From Neobacillus niacini (GTDB lineage Bacteria > Bacillota > Bacilli > Bacillales > Cytobacillaceae): DNA of 64,000 nt. The notes beneath the pieces were generated by a model. It saw only the letters and a program-made list of their open reading frames with translations. It searched no databases and was not told the origin of the DNA. A program made the position numbers and the translations under genes. The stretch covers positions 6,622,001 to 6,686,000 of the forward strand of contig NZ_JAUSZN010000001.1 of the NCBI RefSeq assembly GCF_030817595.1, given 5' to 3'. Of this stretch, positions 16,137 through 24,527 are shown piece by piece. Position 1 is the first letter of the stretch; every line of letters begins with the position of its first letter.

Positions 16137-16221
16137 GGAGGGGTAGCGAAGTGGCTAAACGCGGCGGACTGTAAATCCGCTCCCTCCGGGTTCGGCGGTT
16201 CGAATCCGTCCCCCTCCACCA
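16137..16221 (+). tRNA. tRNA-Tyr (GTA)
   Basis: Acceptor GGAGGGG/CCCCTCC, anticodon GTA in CTGTAAATC, variable arm of class II length, encoded CCA. Confidence 0.95.
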
Positions 16222-16254
16222 AGTTATTTTATGATAGTTATTTCACTTTTTTAT

Positions 16255-16328
16255 AGGGGTATAGTTTAAAGGTAGAACGAAGGTCTCCAAAACCTTTGGT
16301 GTGGGTTCAATTCCTACTACCCCTGCCA
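16255..16328 (+). tRNA. tRNA-Trp (CCA)
   Basis: Acceptor AGGGGTA, anticodon CCA in TCTCCAAAA, encoded 3' CCA. Confidence 0.93.
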
Positions 16329-16335
16329 ACGATTT

Positions 16336-16416
16336 GCCGGTGTGGCGGAATTGGCAGACGCGCACGACTCAAAATCGTGTTCCTCTGGAGTGTCGGTTCG
16401 ACCCCGACCACCGGTA
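16336..16416 (+). tRNA. tRNA-Leu (CAA), 3' end is the element attachment site
   Basis: Acceptor GCCGGTG/CACCGGT (G-U closing pair), anticodon CAA in ACTCAAAAT, long variable arm. Unlike the other ten genes of the cluster, its encoded 3' end is TCC rather than CCA after the discriminator A. An integrase gene begins 110 bases downstream. This is what is expected when an integrating element replaces the last bases of a tRNA gene. CCA would then be added by nucleotidyltransferase. Confidence 0.9.
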
Positions 16417-16439
16417 TCCTAACAAAGCAGTATTACCAA

Positions 16440-16471
16440 GGCTTCATGCTTAATTGCATGAAGTCTTTTTT
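16440..16471 (+). terminator. terminator after the tRNA cluster
   Basis: GGCTTCATGC/GCATGAAGTC with a 5-base loop and a T-run, lying between the last tRNA and the integrase gene. Confidence 0.8.
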
Positions 16472-16525
16472 GTGTTTATTTCACACGACAAAATATCCAC
16501 AAAAAGTGTGCGGAGGTAGTGTGCA

Positions 16526-17452
16526 GTGAGTAAAAGAAGGAGTCAGCTTTCAGATGATGAATTACGAATTTCCACCAAGACAACATTCGTCACAACTGAC
16601 GAAGAAGCACTAAAATTGTTTTACGAAGAATGCCATCTTAAAAATTTACGCCCCCATACCATCAAATACTATCGAGAAAATTTACAATCAAAAGACCAGC
16701 CATTAGTCAACATGATTGAACGTGACATTAAATTAATGATTTTGGATATGCAAGAAAGGGGATTGAAAATAACAACCATAAACACAAAGCTACGAGCACT
16801 ACGATGTTTTTTCAACTTTTTGTATACCAATAAACATATCAAAAAAAATCCTATGGCTAACGTAAAACTTTTAAAACAGCGCAAAGAAGTTGTGCCATCA
16901 TTCTCTAAGGAGCAGGTAAAACTATTATTTTCGCTTTGTAACAAACGTACTTTTGTTGGCATTCGTGATTACACCATTATGTTGTTAATGCTTGATACTG
17001 CAATTCGACTCAATGAGCTGGTCAATATCGAACTTACAGACGTAAAGGAACATGAGATCATTATAAGGGAAACCAAAACATTCTTTGAGCGTGTAGTTCC
17101 TATGAGCAAGAAATTGAAGGAACAAATGGATATTTGGATTAAAATTCGTGGCAATTGTCACACTGATAAACTTTTCATCAATGTCGATGGAGACGAACTC
17201 AAAAAACGGAGCATTCAAAACAGGATTGAGCATTACGCCAAACTATCTGGAATTACAAATGTTCGTGTTTCAGCTCATACATTCAGACATTCATCAGCTA
17301 AATTTTTCATTCAAAATGGTGGCAACGCTTTTCACTTACAACAATTGCTTGGTCATACTTCGTTAGAAATTACAAAGAAATATGTAAATCTTTGGTCAAA
17401 AGACGTAGCCGAAAGCCATAAGCAATACGGAGCCTTAAATAATATTTTTTAG
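16526..17452 (+). CDS. int: tyrosine recombinase / phage-type integrase
   Basis: 308 residues. An N-terminal SAM-like core-binding domain (about 25-105) is followed by the catalytic domain (125-300). The catalytic set is complete: Arg161 (TAIRLNE), Lys184, His251 and Arg254 (HTFRH), His277 (LGHTS) and Tyr286 (KKYVNL). It cuts and rejoins DNA at the attachment site, here tRNA-Leu(CAA). The start is GTG 16526 behind GGAGGT. It is read in the same direction as the tRNA cluster but after a terminator. It looks intact, unlike several other genes of the element. Confidence 0.9.
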   Translation: MSKRRSQLSDDELRISTKTTFVTTDEEALKLFYEECHLKNLRPHTIKYYRENLQSKDQPLVNMIERDIKLMILDMQERGLKITTINTKLRALRCFFNFLYTNKHIKKNPMANVKLLKQRKEVVPSFSKEQVKLLFSLCNKRTFVGIRDYTIMLLMLDTAIRLNELVNIELTDVKEHEIIIRETKTFFERVVPMSKKLKEQMDIWIKIRGNCHTDKLFINVDGDELKKRSIQNRIEHYAKLSGITNVRVSAHTFRHSSAKFFIQNGGNAFHLQQLLGHTSLEITKKYVNLWSKDVAESHKQYGALNNIF

Positions 17453-17503
17453 ATTTAGAAATAAATTGACGTGTGTTATTATTGAAAAGTTTAAAAACAA
17501 AAA

Positions 17504-17544
17504 GAAACGTTCCCTTAGGTCGGCAAACTGTCGGGGAACGTTTC
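17504..17544 (-). terminator. long inverted repeat, terminator-like on the reverse strand
   Basis: GAAACGTTCCC (17504-17514) is exactly complementary to GGGAACGTTTC (17534-17544). Only the reverse strand carries a T-rich tail, which would stop transcription moving back toward the integrase. It could also be a structural element of the replication module. Confidence 0.45.
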
Positions 17545-17606
17545 ACAAAAAATCTAACTTCATTATAGCAAGTTTGCTTAATGAAGTAAAAAGGGAGAAT
17601 TTCATA

Positions 17607-18488
17607 ATGAACGGAATTATTAAAAGAAGGAAAACAAGTGATTATGCTCAGATCCATAACGGAGCACTTCAACAACTTGAAGACATTAGGAGCATCGGTT
17701 TAATCGCTCACTTAATGTCGCTACCAGATACATGGGTAATCAGCAAAATGCAATTGTACAGCAAGTTCGGACGAGGCCCAATAACCAATGCAATAAAGGA
17801 ATTGGAAGCGAAAAAGTATTGGGTCACAATTCAATATCGAGATGGAAAAAAGACTTTGTATTATTACAACGTCAGTGACGTAGCTTTTGACGATAGTCAC
17901 GTTTTAAATATGATTGAAGAAATAAATCAAAGAAAATTTAAAATAACCGCTATAACCGAAAGTTTTACACATTTACTAGGTGTTTCAATTGCTGAAAATC
18001 AGCAACCCAAAAGTAAAGAAAAAGAGGAATGTACTTCTTGTAAAGATTCTTGTGTTGCCGATTTTGAACAGTGCAAAATCAATTGTTCAAATTCAAATGT
18101 TGAAAACACTCAACTATTAAAAGAAATAGAATTAATAACAAACAAAGAAAAACAAAATAAAGATAAAAGAAACATTGTTAATTTACAAGGCATTGACAAA
18201 TTTTTAAACGCTAATAAATTTAAAATTGCATTAATCAGTGCCTGTAATGAATTTTACACCGAATTTGCACCGAGCAGATGGAGTAAACAATCATGGTTAA
18301 CGCTCATTGAAACATTCGTTAATGAAAAGATTGAAGATTGTACCTACGACAGAGTACCAGCAAATAAGATTAGGGGATATGCTTACGCTTCAATTAAAAA
18401 CATGGCTCATAAAGTCGATATGAAAAACGGAAACATTGAGTTTAGCAGCAGTGGAGAATTACCGTATTATGATTGGTTAAATAATTGA
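17607..18488 (+). CDS. replication-initiator-like winged-helix protein
   Basis: 293 residues. The first 90 (KRRKTSDYAQIHNGALQQLE, then LIAHLMSLPDTWVISKMQL) follow the pattern of the winged-helix DNA-binding domain of Bacillus plasmid and phage replication initiators, where LLSLPDDW is typical. The middle (about 130-195) is low-complexity and Lys/Asn rich, with several Cys residues. The C-terminal part (about 195-285) resembles a DnaD/DnaB-like helical region. ATG 17607 follows AAGGGAG; earlier in-frame codons cover the inverted repeat. It probably recruits the host replisome to the element origin. This is inferred from position and domain pattern. Confidence 0.6.
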   Translation: MNGIIKRRKTSDYAQIHNGALQQLEDIRSIGLIAHLMSLPDTWVISKMQLYSKFGRGPITNAIKELEAKKYWVTIQYRDGKKTLYYYNVSDVAFDDSHVLNMIEEINQRKFKITAITESFTHLLGVSIAENQQPKSKEKEECTSCKDSCVADFEQCKINCSNSNVENTQLLKEIELITNKEKQNKDKRNIVNLQGIDKFLNANKFKIALISACNEFYTEFAPSRWSKQSWLTLIETFVNEKIEDCTYDRVPANKIRGYAYASIKNMAHKVDMKNGNIEFSSSGELPYYDWLNN

Positions 18489-18540
18489 AGTGTGTCGTGT
18501 TTCACACAGACATAATTCTTGAATCTTAATATTCAATTTT

Positions 18541-18566
18541 AAGGTCGGTATTTGGTGCCGACCTTC
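18541..18566 (+). terminator. hairpin after the Rep-like gene
   Basis: AAGGTCGG/CCGACCTT stem with a 9-base loop. It lacks a T-run, so terminator function is uncertain. A short ORF of 20 codons follows (GTG 18584, with AAGGAG), which I did not accept as a gene. Confidence 0.4.
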
Positions 18567-18650
18567 CACAAAGGAGTGGCAACGTGAAGATCAACAGTAA
18601 ACGAATGCTACGCGTTAATTTTGGCATAGCTTTGTTTTCCTATTAGGAGC

Positions 18651-18686
18651 AAAAATAAAACCACAAGCTCGTCAAAGCTGTGGTTT
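18651..18686 (-). terminator. terminator of the reverse-strand acidic protein gene
   Basis: AAACCACA (18658-18665) pairs with TGTGGTTT (18679-18686). On the reverse strand it is followed by TTTTATTTTT. Confidence 0.7.
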
Positions 18687-18692
18687 AGTTGA

Positions 18693-19259
18693 TTATTCAA
18701 AATGAGTTTCAAAAACTTCTTCAGGAATTTCACCGTAACGATAAGCTTTGCCTTTCATAACTTCGATTGTTTTGTATCCAATCAATTCAGGCAGTGATTG
18801 TTCAAAATCTTTGATTGCTTCAGCGACAGACAGTGTTTTCAATTTACTCGGATTTAAGTCATAATTAATGATATAATCCGTTGTTGTGTGGTATGGTTTA
18901 TGAATTAATATTGTTGTATTAGTAGTGTATTCAGCTGCTTCACACAAATTGTCCCAACGGTCTCCGACAATAAAACCAATAGCATCTTCGATAATATCAT
19001 TGAAATCTTCACCATCTAAGCTGATGATAACATTACCGTTTTCGTCAAATTCAAGACCTTCAATTTCATCTTCGTCAAGCTCTCCATTTTGGTACAATTC
19101 AGTATAAGACATGGACATCGCTTTTTCTTCTTCTGCTTTCTCGTCAGTTGTAACAATAAGTAAATTGTTTAGCTCCACGTTGTAATACATCGCTTTCTTT
19201 TCATTTCCAGCGATTTTGTTGAATACAGTTCCTTCATATGATAGTTCAATTTTTTTCAT
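18693..19259 (-). CDS. acidic hypothetical protein of the element
   Basis: 188 residues, strongly acidic (a run of Asp/Glu at about 75-92), without signal peptide or membrane segment. TCGGAGGAAAA precedes the ATG at 19259 on the reverse strand. It stands alone with its own terminator and is opposite to the integrase-Rep direction, so it is probably expressed independently in the integrated state. I know no family for it. Small acidic proteins in such positions can be DNA mimics or anti-restriction factors, but nothing here proves that. Confidence 0.65.
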   Translation of the reverse strand: MKKIELSYEGTVFNKIAGNEKKAMYYNVELNNLLIVTTDEKAEEEKAMSMSYTELYQNGELDEDEIEGLEFDENGNVIISLDGEDFNDIIEDAIGFIVGDRWDNLCEAAEYTTNTTILIHKPYHTTTDYIINYDLNPSKLKTLSVAEAIKDFEQSLPELIGYKTIEVMKGKAYRYGEIPEEVFETHFE

Positions 19260-19420
19260 TTAAATTTTCCTCCGATTTGTTGTTTGTTATTGATTACAAA
19301 GTTATTATATTGACGTTTTTAAAATTGTAAGGTGAATTCAGAAAAAGTTTTTATTAATATAATTTATAAAATTGATATAATGGAACAAAAAGGAATTTTA
19401 GCTTAATCGAAGGGTTACGT

Positions 19421-20397
19421 ATGTTGGGGGGGAATATTTTGGAGGAAAATGACAAAAAGTTAACAAATGGTTGGCTCATAGCTGGAGGAATAGTAATTGT
19501 TGGTGCTATATTAAATCCATTCATAATTATGGCGTTATCAAAAACAAATTTCACTGTTACAGAAATTGATGAATTAGGTACAGTAGGGGATTTCTTTGGT
19601 GGAACAACTGTAGGGCTCCTTTCTTTAGCTAGCATTTTGTTTGTAATACATACTATTGCTATTCAAAGCAAAGAATTAGCTTTACAGCGAAAAGAACTTT
19701 CATTAACTCGAGAAGAATTTAAAACAGGAAATTTAACAGCTAAAGTCCAGCAGATCGACAATGCTTTTTTTAGTATCATCATCAAATTGTTAATAATATT
19801 CAAGTTAAGCCATACAGAGATACATTTTCAGGGCGAGAGGCGTTTTCAATATTAAAGTATGTTTTTGAAGAAAACTATGCGAAAACACTATTTTTAAGTG
19901 AAAATCCTGAAAAAGGTTTGAAAAATTGGTTAGATAACCCTATCCAAAAAAAGGAATATAATGAAAAGATTTTTAGTAATGTTGACACTATTAATCAAGA
20001 GGGGTTAGATGAAGTCTATAAAACATTTCATGAATTATATGGCAATCAAATTGGACATTACATGAGATTTAACTATCGAATAGTTAAATTTATAGTAAAT
20101 AATGTAGCAAATGATGAAAATGAACAAAAAGAAATTTTGGAAAAATATGGACGTGAAACAATTATCGGAGATAGGAGATATTACTTTGGTATGTTACGAG
20201 CTCAATGGTCTAATGCTGAGTTTGAGTTAATCCTTATTAATTCTCTTTATTCGGAGAATCGAAAATTTAAGGAATTAATTTTGAAATATGATGTTTTAGA
20301 TATCGAGGATACTGAAAATAAGGCAGATACTTTCAAACTTAAAGATAGTATGAATAAGTTCAAAGCTTATAGAAAATTGATAGAAGTAAAAAAATAA
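19421..20397 (+). pseudogene. putative abortive-infection protein (putAbiC family), frameshifted
   Basis: The first frame (ATG 19421 to 19855) gives two membrane helices, the family motif TVGDFFGGTTVGLLSLASI, and the QSKELALQRKEL coiled-coil segment. After about base 19792 the family pattern continues in another frame (NNIQVKPYRDTFSGREAFS, then IGHYMRFNYRIVKFI and YFGMLRAQWSNAEFELIL) up to the stop at 20397. A single base seems to be missing in the AT-rich stretch at 19785-19800. An intact protein would have about 325 residues. Family members (PF16872) are linked to phage exclusion, so this was the likely defence cargo. AAGGG precedes the start codon. Confidence 0.75.
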
Positions 20398-20412
20398 CCA
20401 ATCTCCGAAGGA

Positions 20413-20443
20413 CACCGAACATTCAATTCGGTGGCTTTTTTTA
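20413..20443 (+). terminator. terminator after the Abi gene
   Basis: CACCGAA/TTCGGTG stem followed by a run of T. Confidence 0.75.
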
Positions 20444-20465
20444 TGATAAAAGAAAAACGCTCCTA

Positions 20466-20603
20466 TTAGGAACGCTTCTCCAATTGAATCTCAATAGCTT
20501 CTGTCATTTCTTCAATTGTAATGACCTCTTTAGCTATCAATAAATTAATCAAAGCTTCAATCATGGTGTTATTGACTACTGTTCCCACTTTTGAAAGTTC
20601 CAT
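20466..20603 (-). CDS. 45-residue helical protein, last gene of a small-gene cassette
   Basis: ATG at 20603 follows AAAGGAG on the reverse strand and the frame ends at TAA 20466-20468. The peptide (MELSKVGTVVNNTMIEALIN at its start, EEMTEAIEIQLEKRS at its end) is predicted fully helical and amphipathic. It overlaps the preceding gene by 35 bases, in a different frame. A GCGTTCC/GGAGCGT hairpin with a T-run on the reverse strand overlaps its stop and would end the operon. Function unknown. Confidence 0.55.
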   Translation of the reverse strand: MELSKVGTVVNNTMIEALINLLIAKEVITIEEMTEAIEIQLEKRS

Positions 20604-20790
20604 ATATTCCACGCTCCTTTTCCAATCGCACTTGAAGTATTGCAATATCTTGATTTAGCTTTTCTGTATGCTCGAAAAAGTAAACTTGATATTTCGGATT
20701 TTCTCGGTTTTTACTGGTATATTCCAAGTCATTTCCCATTCGGATAAGTTCAAGAGCCATTGATTTTTTATAGATCAGCTTCAATCCCAT
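20569..20790 (-). CDS. 73-residue small charged protein of the cassette
   Basis: ATG at 20790 lies 9 bases after AGGAG on the reverse strand. The protein begins MGLKLIYKKSMALELIRMGN and is rich in Lys, Glu and Tyr, with no membrane segment. It is third in the reverse-strand cassette and overlaps the next gene. I do not recognise it. The N-terminal pattern is similar to short phage proteins often annotated only as hypothetical. Confidence 0.6.
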   Translation of the reverse strand: MGLKLIYKKSMALELIRMGNDLEYTSKNRENPKYQVYFFEHTEKLNQDIAILQVRLEKERGIYGTFKSGNSSQ

Positions 20791-20802
20791 TATCAACCAC
20801 TC

Positions 20803-21060
20803 CTAAATCATGCCAGGTATTTTTACATTCCGTAAATTTTCTTTCAGCTTTATTATTTGAGTATTCATCAATTTGACTATAAACGGAAATAAAATGTAAG
20901 CTTCTTCCACTTCCATAACACTTAAAACGTGGTCAACATCATTCATTAACCCAGAGCTGTACATTAATTCAAAATGCTCGGTTACAATGGAGTCTTCCTC
21001 AGCATTTAGATACAATTCCAATCCTACTTTAATTCCAGTTCTCGTAAAATCCATTTCCAT
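20803..21060 (-). CDS. 85-residue acidic protein of the cassette
   Basis: ATG at 21060 follows AAAGGAGTG; the longer frame from 21069 overlaps that site. The protein begins MEMDFTRTGIKVGLELYLN and is acidic with hydrophobic helices, possibly forming a bundle. It is second in the cassette, 12 bases before the next gene. Unknown function. Confidence 0.6.
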   Translation of the reverse strand: MEMDFTRTGIKVGLELYLNAEEDSIVTEHFELMYSSGLMNDVDHVLSVMEVEEAYILFPFIVKLMNTQIIKLKENLRNVKIPGMI

Positions 21061-21118
21061 ACTATTCACACTCCTTTAATAATTGTCCGTGGATCTGCCA
21101 CAGGTAAACACAATTTAT

Positions 21119-21364
21119 TTAATAACCCTTCAACAATTTTTCAATAGTTCTAGCTTTCATTGTGTCGAATAGGCTCATTTTCTTCAGCAAGGCAAAAGCT
21201 CCCAGTTCTTCAATCGCTTTTGCAACTACTTCATTATTATTAAAAAGTCCTAAATCGAAAAACAATTCCATTGTTGCTAAAGCTATAACCCCATCTTTGT
21301 GCTCTTCATCAAAAAACGCTCGCATTAATACTCTTATGCCACTTTTCACACGGTAAATTTCCAT
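21119..21364 (-). CDS. 81-residue helical protein, first gene of the cassette
   Basis: ATG at 21364 follows TAGGAG on the reverse strand. The longer frame to 21451 lacks a site and covers an ACGGCA/TGCCGT hairpin at 21406-21423. The protein begins MEIYRVKSGIRVLMRAFFDE and is helical and leucine-rich. Being first of four co-directional small genes and divergent from the helicase gene, it sits where satellite regulators are often found. No helix-turn-helix is obvious, so a regulatory role is not shown. Confidence 0.6.
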   Translation of the reverse strand: MEIYRVKSGIRVLMRAFFDEEHKDGVIALATMELFFDLGLFNNNEVVAKAIEELGAFALLKKMSLFDTMKARTIEKLLKGY

Positions 21365-21648
21365 TCTATCAGCTCCTAATATTAGGTATTTACTATATTG
21401 TAAGACGGCAAAAAAATGCCGTCCAGAAAAATTTTCCAGCCCTTGAGCCAAGCGGATTTTTTCAATTTGAAAATTCTTTCTCCCACTTGCCTTACATTTG
21501 AAAACCTTCTCAATATAATAGCGGTGTCATGAACAAGACAAAAAATTTAAATTTCGAGGACAGTAAACGGCATTACAATCAACTTTTTACCAGCACTATA
21601 AGAGAATTCAACTTAATGCTGTTTATTGTCCTAAAAGGGAGAACAGAA

Positions 21649-23434
21649 ATGGAGAAAAAATTTAACTACATTACGGAAATATTAACCAAAGCTGATTTGA
21701 AATTGATGTTGGACAACAAGGAAGGATTTACACTAATTGTTTCACCTACAGGAACTGGAAAATCCACCTTCATTATTGAAGACATTATCAAACCCCATTT
21801 TGAAAATGAAAACTATGGCTTCGGTAAAGGAAAGTATCATGAATTAGCCGGTAAGAAAATTTTAGTAATGGCTAATCGAACTGCCGTTGTTTTGAAGTTT
21901 AATGATGATGTTGAAAAAGCTTGTGAAGAAATGGGGATTTTTAGAGCTAAAGGCGTAACTGTAGCCAGTTATCAAAAGTTGTCTGCTCATGATGAAATGC
22001 TTTTAGCGATAGATGAAGCAGAAATAATCCTATGTGATGAAGCCCATTACTTTATTGCAGACGCTTGGAATGGTACCACAGGTACAATCATGGATAAAAT
22101 TCTTGAAGTATCTGATAGAAAACCAGTTATTTTCTTTACCGCTACACCACAGCAAATTATAAAGTACTTCAATAATAAAGGTTTAACTTACAAGGAACTG
22201 GATTACAGAAATGTGCTTGGGTTTAATGACCGAATGGACTTCATCTGTACTAATAAGGATCTTAAACAAATCATTAAGGGAATTGATAAAAACGAAAAGA
22301 TAATGGTATTTGTTGCAGATATGACTTCCAGAGTAATGATTGCAAAAATGTGCCATAAATATCGGCAAAAAGGCTACAAAATAGAGTTTTATCATTCCGT
22401 ATGGGTAAAAACTGATGATGGCAGATTTAATGGTTTAAAAATACCTCAAATGGCTGCTAAAGTTGGACAACTGGTTGCCAATAAAAAGGTTTGATACTCA
22501 AATCGCATTAGCAAATAAAGCTATTGATAATGGTATCGACATCATTGACCCAGATTTTAAACATATTATCCTGTTGAATCAGTATGACCATGTTCAGATT
22601 CAACAGATGGTTGGGCGTAAACGATTTGATATTAAAAATCCTAATGACCGCCTAACTGTATGGCTTTCTACTGAAAACAAACCTGTTTTAGATAATTTTT
22701 ACGACTTAATAATAGCTCAGGTTGGTTTTATTAGAAGGTTCAGAAATTATCGAGATAAAAATATTGAAAAATTTAAAAATGGTTTAAGGGTCTTCCCTGG
22801 CAACGAAAACAAGTCAGATGAAGAAATCCAAATATTAGCTGAGTCAATGGCTGTTGATTACTTTTTTAATGATGATGTAAATAGGGAAGAATCCGAGAAT
22901 TTAAAGATAGAAAAAAGGCTTATTCAAAGTGAAGAATATGCCAAGTTACTAAGCTATCAGTTGGATTACATTTCCCCATTGGTATGCAAATACTTAGTGG
23001 ATATAGACGATGGTGCTTTATCTACTGATGAACTCCAAAGCATTGTCAAAAATTATCAAAAGCTGGTCAAAGAATTATTCAATAGACCTGCTATAATCCA
23101 TTGGAGAAATAAGTATATTGCTTCTGAGGAAAACAAGATGGAATATAAAAAACGTATAACAGATGAATTAGTTCCATATCTACAGGGGCAGGAAGGCATT
23201 AGGTTGTTTGATGATGAAAAACGTAATTTTGAAGAAAAAATCAGCTACTATTTTGGAGCTTCTAAAAGGAATAATAGACTCGCTAATTTAACGACTATTA
23301 ATGAAGTTATCAATGCTTATGGGTTTATAGTTTCTGATAAACGTCAGATCATTAATAAAAAGAAGAAAACCGTTTGGATTGTTGAGAAAATTAGCAACGG
23401 ACAGCAAATGACATTAGAACCCGCTTCCTTATAG
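21649..23434 (+). pseudogene. DEAH-box superfamily 2 helicase of the element, frameshifted
   Basis: Frame 1 (from ATG 21649, AAGGGAG site) has Walker A SPTGTGKST at 32-40, DEAH at 130-133 and FFTATP at about 162-167, then stops at 22494. Frame 2 continues with ANKAIDNGIDIID (motif V) and QMVGRKRF (motif VI) and a 250-residue C-terminal region, stopping at 23434. Removing one A from the AAAAA run at 22484-22488 joins the two frames into a protein of about 594 residues. It probably unwinds DNA for replication of the element. The break is either a real mutation or a homopolymer read error. Confidence 0.78.
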
Positions 23435-23813
23435 TGACTATAAGAGAATCAATACTAATGACGCTTAGTGTCCGCCTGTTGTAAAAATTCCACTACAACT
23501 GAGCACGTAGTGCGAAGTTCAGGCGGACAGCTTGTCTGTCGCCAGCCCTAGGCTGTGTCTGGGCCCAGCGGAGCTCTTATGAGCAAATAAGTTTAGCACA
23601 ATTACGGTGTTAACGATAACTACAATGACATTATAAACGATTTAAACAAAATGATTGAACTCTCATTCGCAAGCTCATGAGAGTTAACGCATAGAAATGC
23701 TAGCTCATTTCAGACGTTGCGGTGTTCTTCGCCTATCGGCTTCGTTTTCGATTAAAGCCAATATTTTTATTAAAATCTACCTGATTGTATATCAAGTTAT
23801 GTACTTATATTTT
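23435..23813. other. non-coding region with nested hairpins, candidate origin or structured RNA
   Basis: No credible ORF. TGTCCGCCTG (23469-23478) and CAGGCGGACA (23520-23529) form a 10-bp stem enclosing a second stem CACTAC/GTAGTG (23491-23496, 23507-23512). Two short palindromes follow: CAGCCCTAGGCTG (23543-23555) and CTGGGCCCAG (23559-23568). A further stem AACTCTCAT/ATGAGAGTT is at about 23667-23694. The GC-rich block stands out in an AT-rich element. It follows a helicase gene and precedes tandem repeats, so a replication origin, nicking site or packaging site is plausible but unproven. Confidence 0.5.
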
Positions 23814-23853
23814 AGACGCTATTAGACACTAGTAGACACACTAAGACACTACA
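23814..23853 (+). repeat. four 10-bp tandem repeats (iteron-like)
   Basis: AGACGCTATT, AGACACTAGT, AGACACACTA and AGACACTACA follow one another at exactly 10-base spacing. All begin AGAC and share most later bases. They end directly before the ribosome site of the next gene. One-turn spacing puts all copies on the same face of the helix, as in iterons or cooperative operators. Confidence 0.65.
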
Positions 23854-23868
23854 ATGGAGGTATTTATA

Positions 23869-24228
23869 ATGACAAATTATATTAATCAATTATTATCGGA
23901 AAAAGTTAAAACAGCTTTAAAAGAAGCTTATGATTATTACAAGGAATTAGGTTATGAAGCAGCTACCGAACAAATTAAAAGCAATTGGATTGTAAGCTCT
24001 TATGATGAAAATTTTTATTCAATTGGTCCTATGGGAGATGCTAGGTTCAACCTTCCTGGTACTAAGCTGAATTTAAGCATTAATTTTTACAGCGATACAA
24101 TTCAATATAAAGATGATGGCAGAGTTGTTGTTTCAAATATCATTAAATATGGCGACACCGAAGTGATTACTGCCAGCTACAATGGATTTGGTTTCAGTAT
24201 TGAAATTAATTCACTCAAAGACGAATAA
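23869..24228 (+). CDS. hypothetical element protein, 119 residues
   Basis: ATG 23869 follows GGAGG (23856-23860). An earlier ATG at 23854 is directly at the ribosome site and the tandem repeats. The protein begins MTNYINQLLSEKVKTALKEA and is acidic, with a helical N-terminal half and a beta-rich C-terminal half (GDTEVITASYNGFGFSIEI). I do not recognise a family. It may be controlled by the repeats that end at its ribosome site. A hairpin with a T-rich tail follows its stop. Confidence 0.62.
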   Translation: MTNYINQLLSEKVKTALKEAYDYYKELGYEAATEQIKSNWIVSSYDENFYSIGPMGDARFNLPGTKLNLSINFYSDTIQYKDDGRVVVSNIIKYGDTEVITASYNGFGFSIEINSLKDE

Positions 24229-24232
24229 CAAG

Positions 24233-24266
24233 GAGTTACCGATTAAATCGGTAGCTCTTATTTTAT
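24233..24266 (+). terminator. terminator after the 119-residue protein gene
   Basis: GAGTTACCGATT pairs with AATCGGTAGCTC apart from a T-T mismatch, and TTATTTTATTT follows. Confidence 0.65.
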
Positions 24267-24282
24267 TTAGGAGGTAAAAAAA

Positions 24283-24507
24283 TTGGCAGATAAAAAATAC
24301 GTTGAAGTTCGCTTTAAGGTGCTTATTGAAGATTTTGAACCATATGAAGCTGAAGCGAAAGAATTTCAAGATCAACATGGCACTGAAACAAGCGGAACTG
24401 CTCGAATCAAAGCTGAAGTTATTAAACAGGCAAAAATCAAACGTGAAGCACGAAGAAAACCAAGTGTCCTGGACGTATTTGATGAATGTAAAATAATTGA
24501 ATATTAA
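24283..24507 (+). CDS. hypothetical element protein, 74 residues
   Basis: TTG 24283 lies 6-7 bases after TAGGAGG. The protein begins MADKKYVEVRFKVLIEDFE and is highly charged, with a basic helix in the middle (KIKREARRKPS). It sits directly before the HNH gene. The spacing suggests an operon with HNH and TerS. No family recognised. Confidence 0.6.
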   Translation: MADKKYVEVRFKVLIEDFEPYEAEAKEFQDQHGTETSGTARIKAEVIKQAKIKREARRKPSVLDVFDECKIIEY

Positions 24508-24527
24508 TATTCAAAGGAGAATGTGTT

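Noticed and set aside
18584..18646. 20-codon ORF with AAGGAG and GTG start after the Rep-like gene
   Set aside because: Too short to judge, without a recognisable peptide type. It may be real but cannot be supported.
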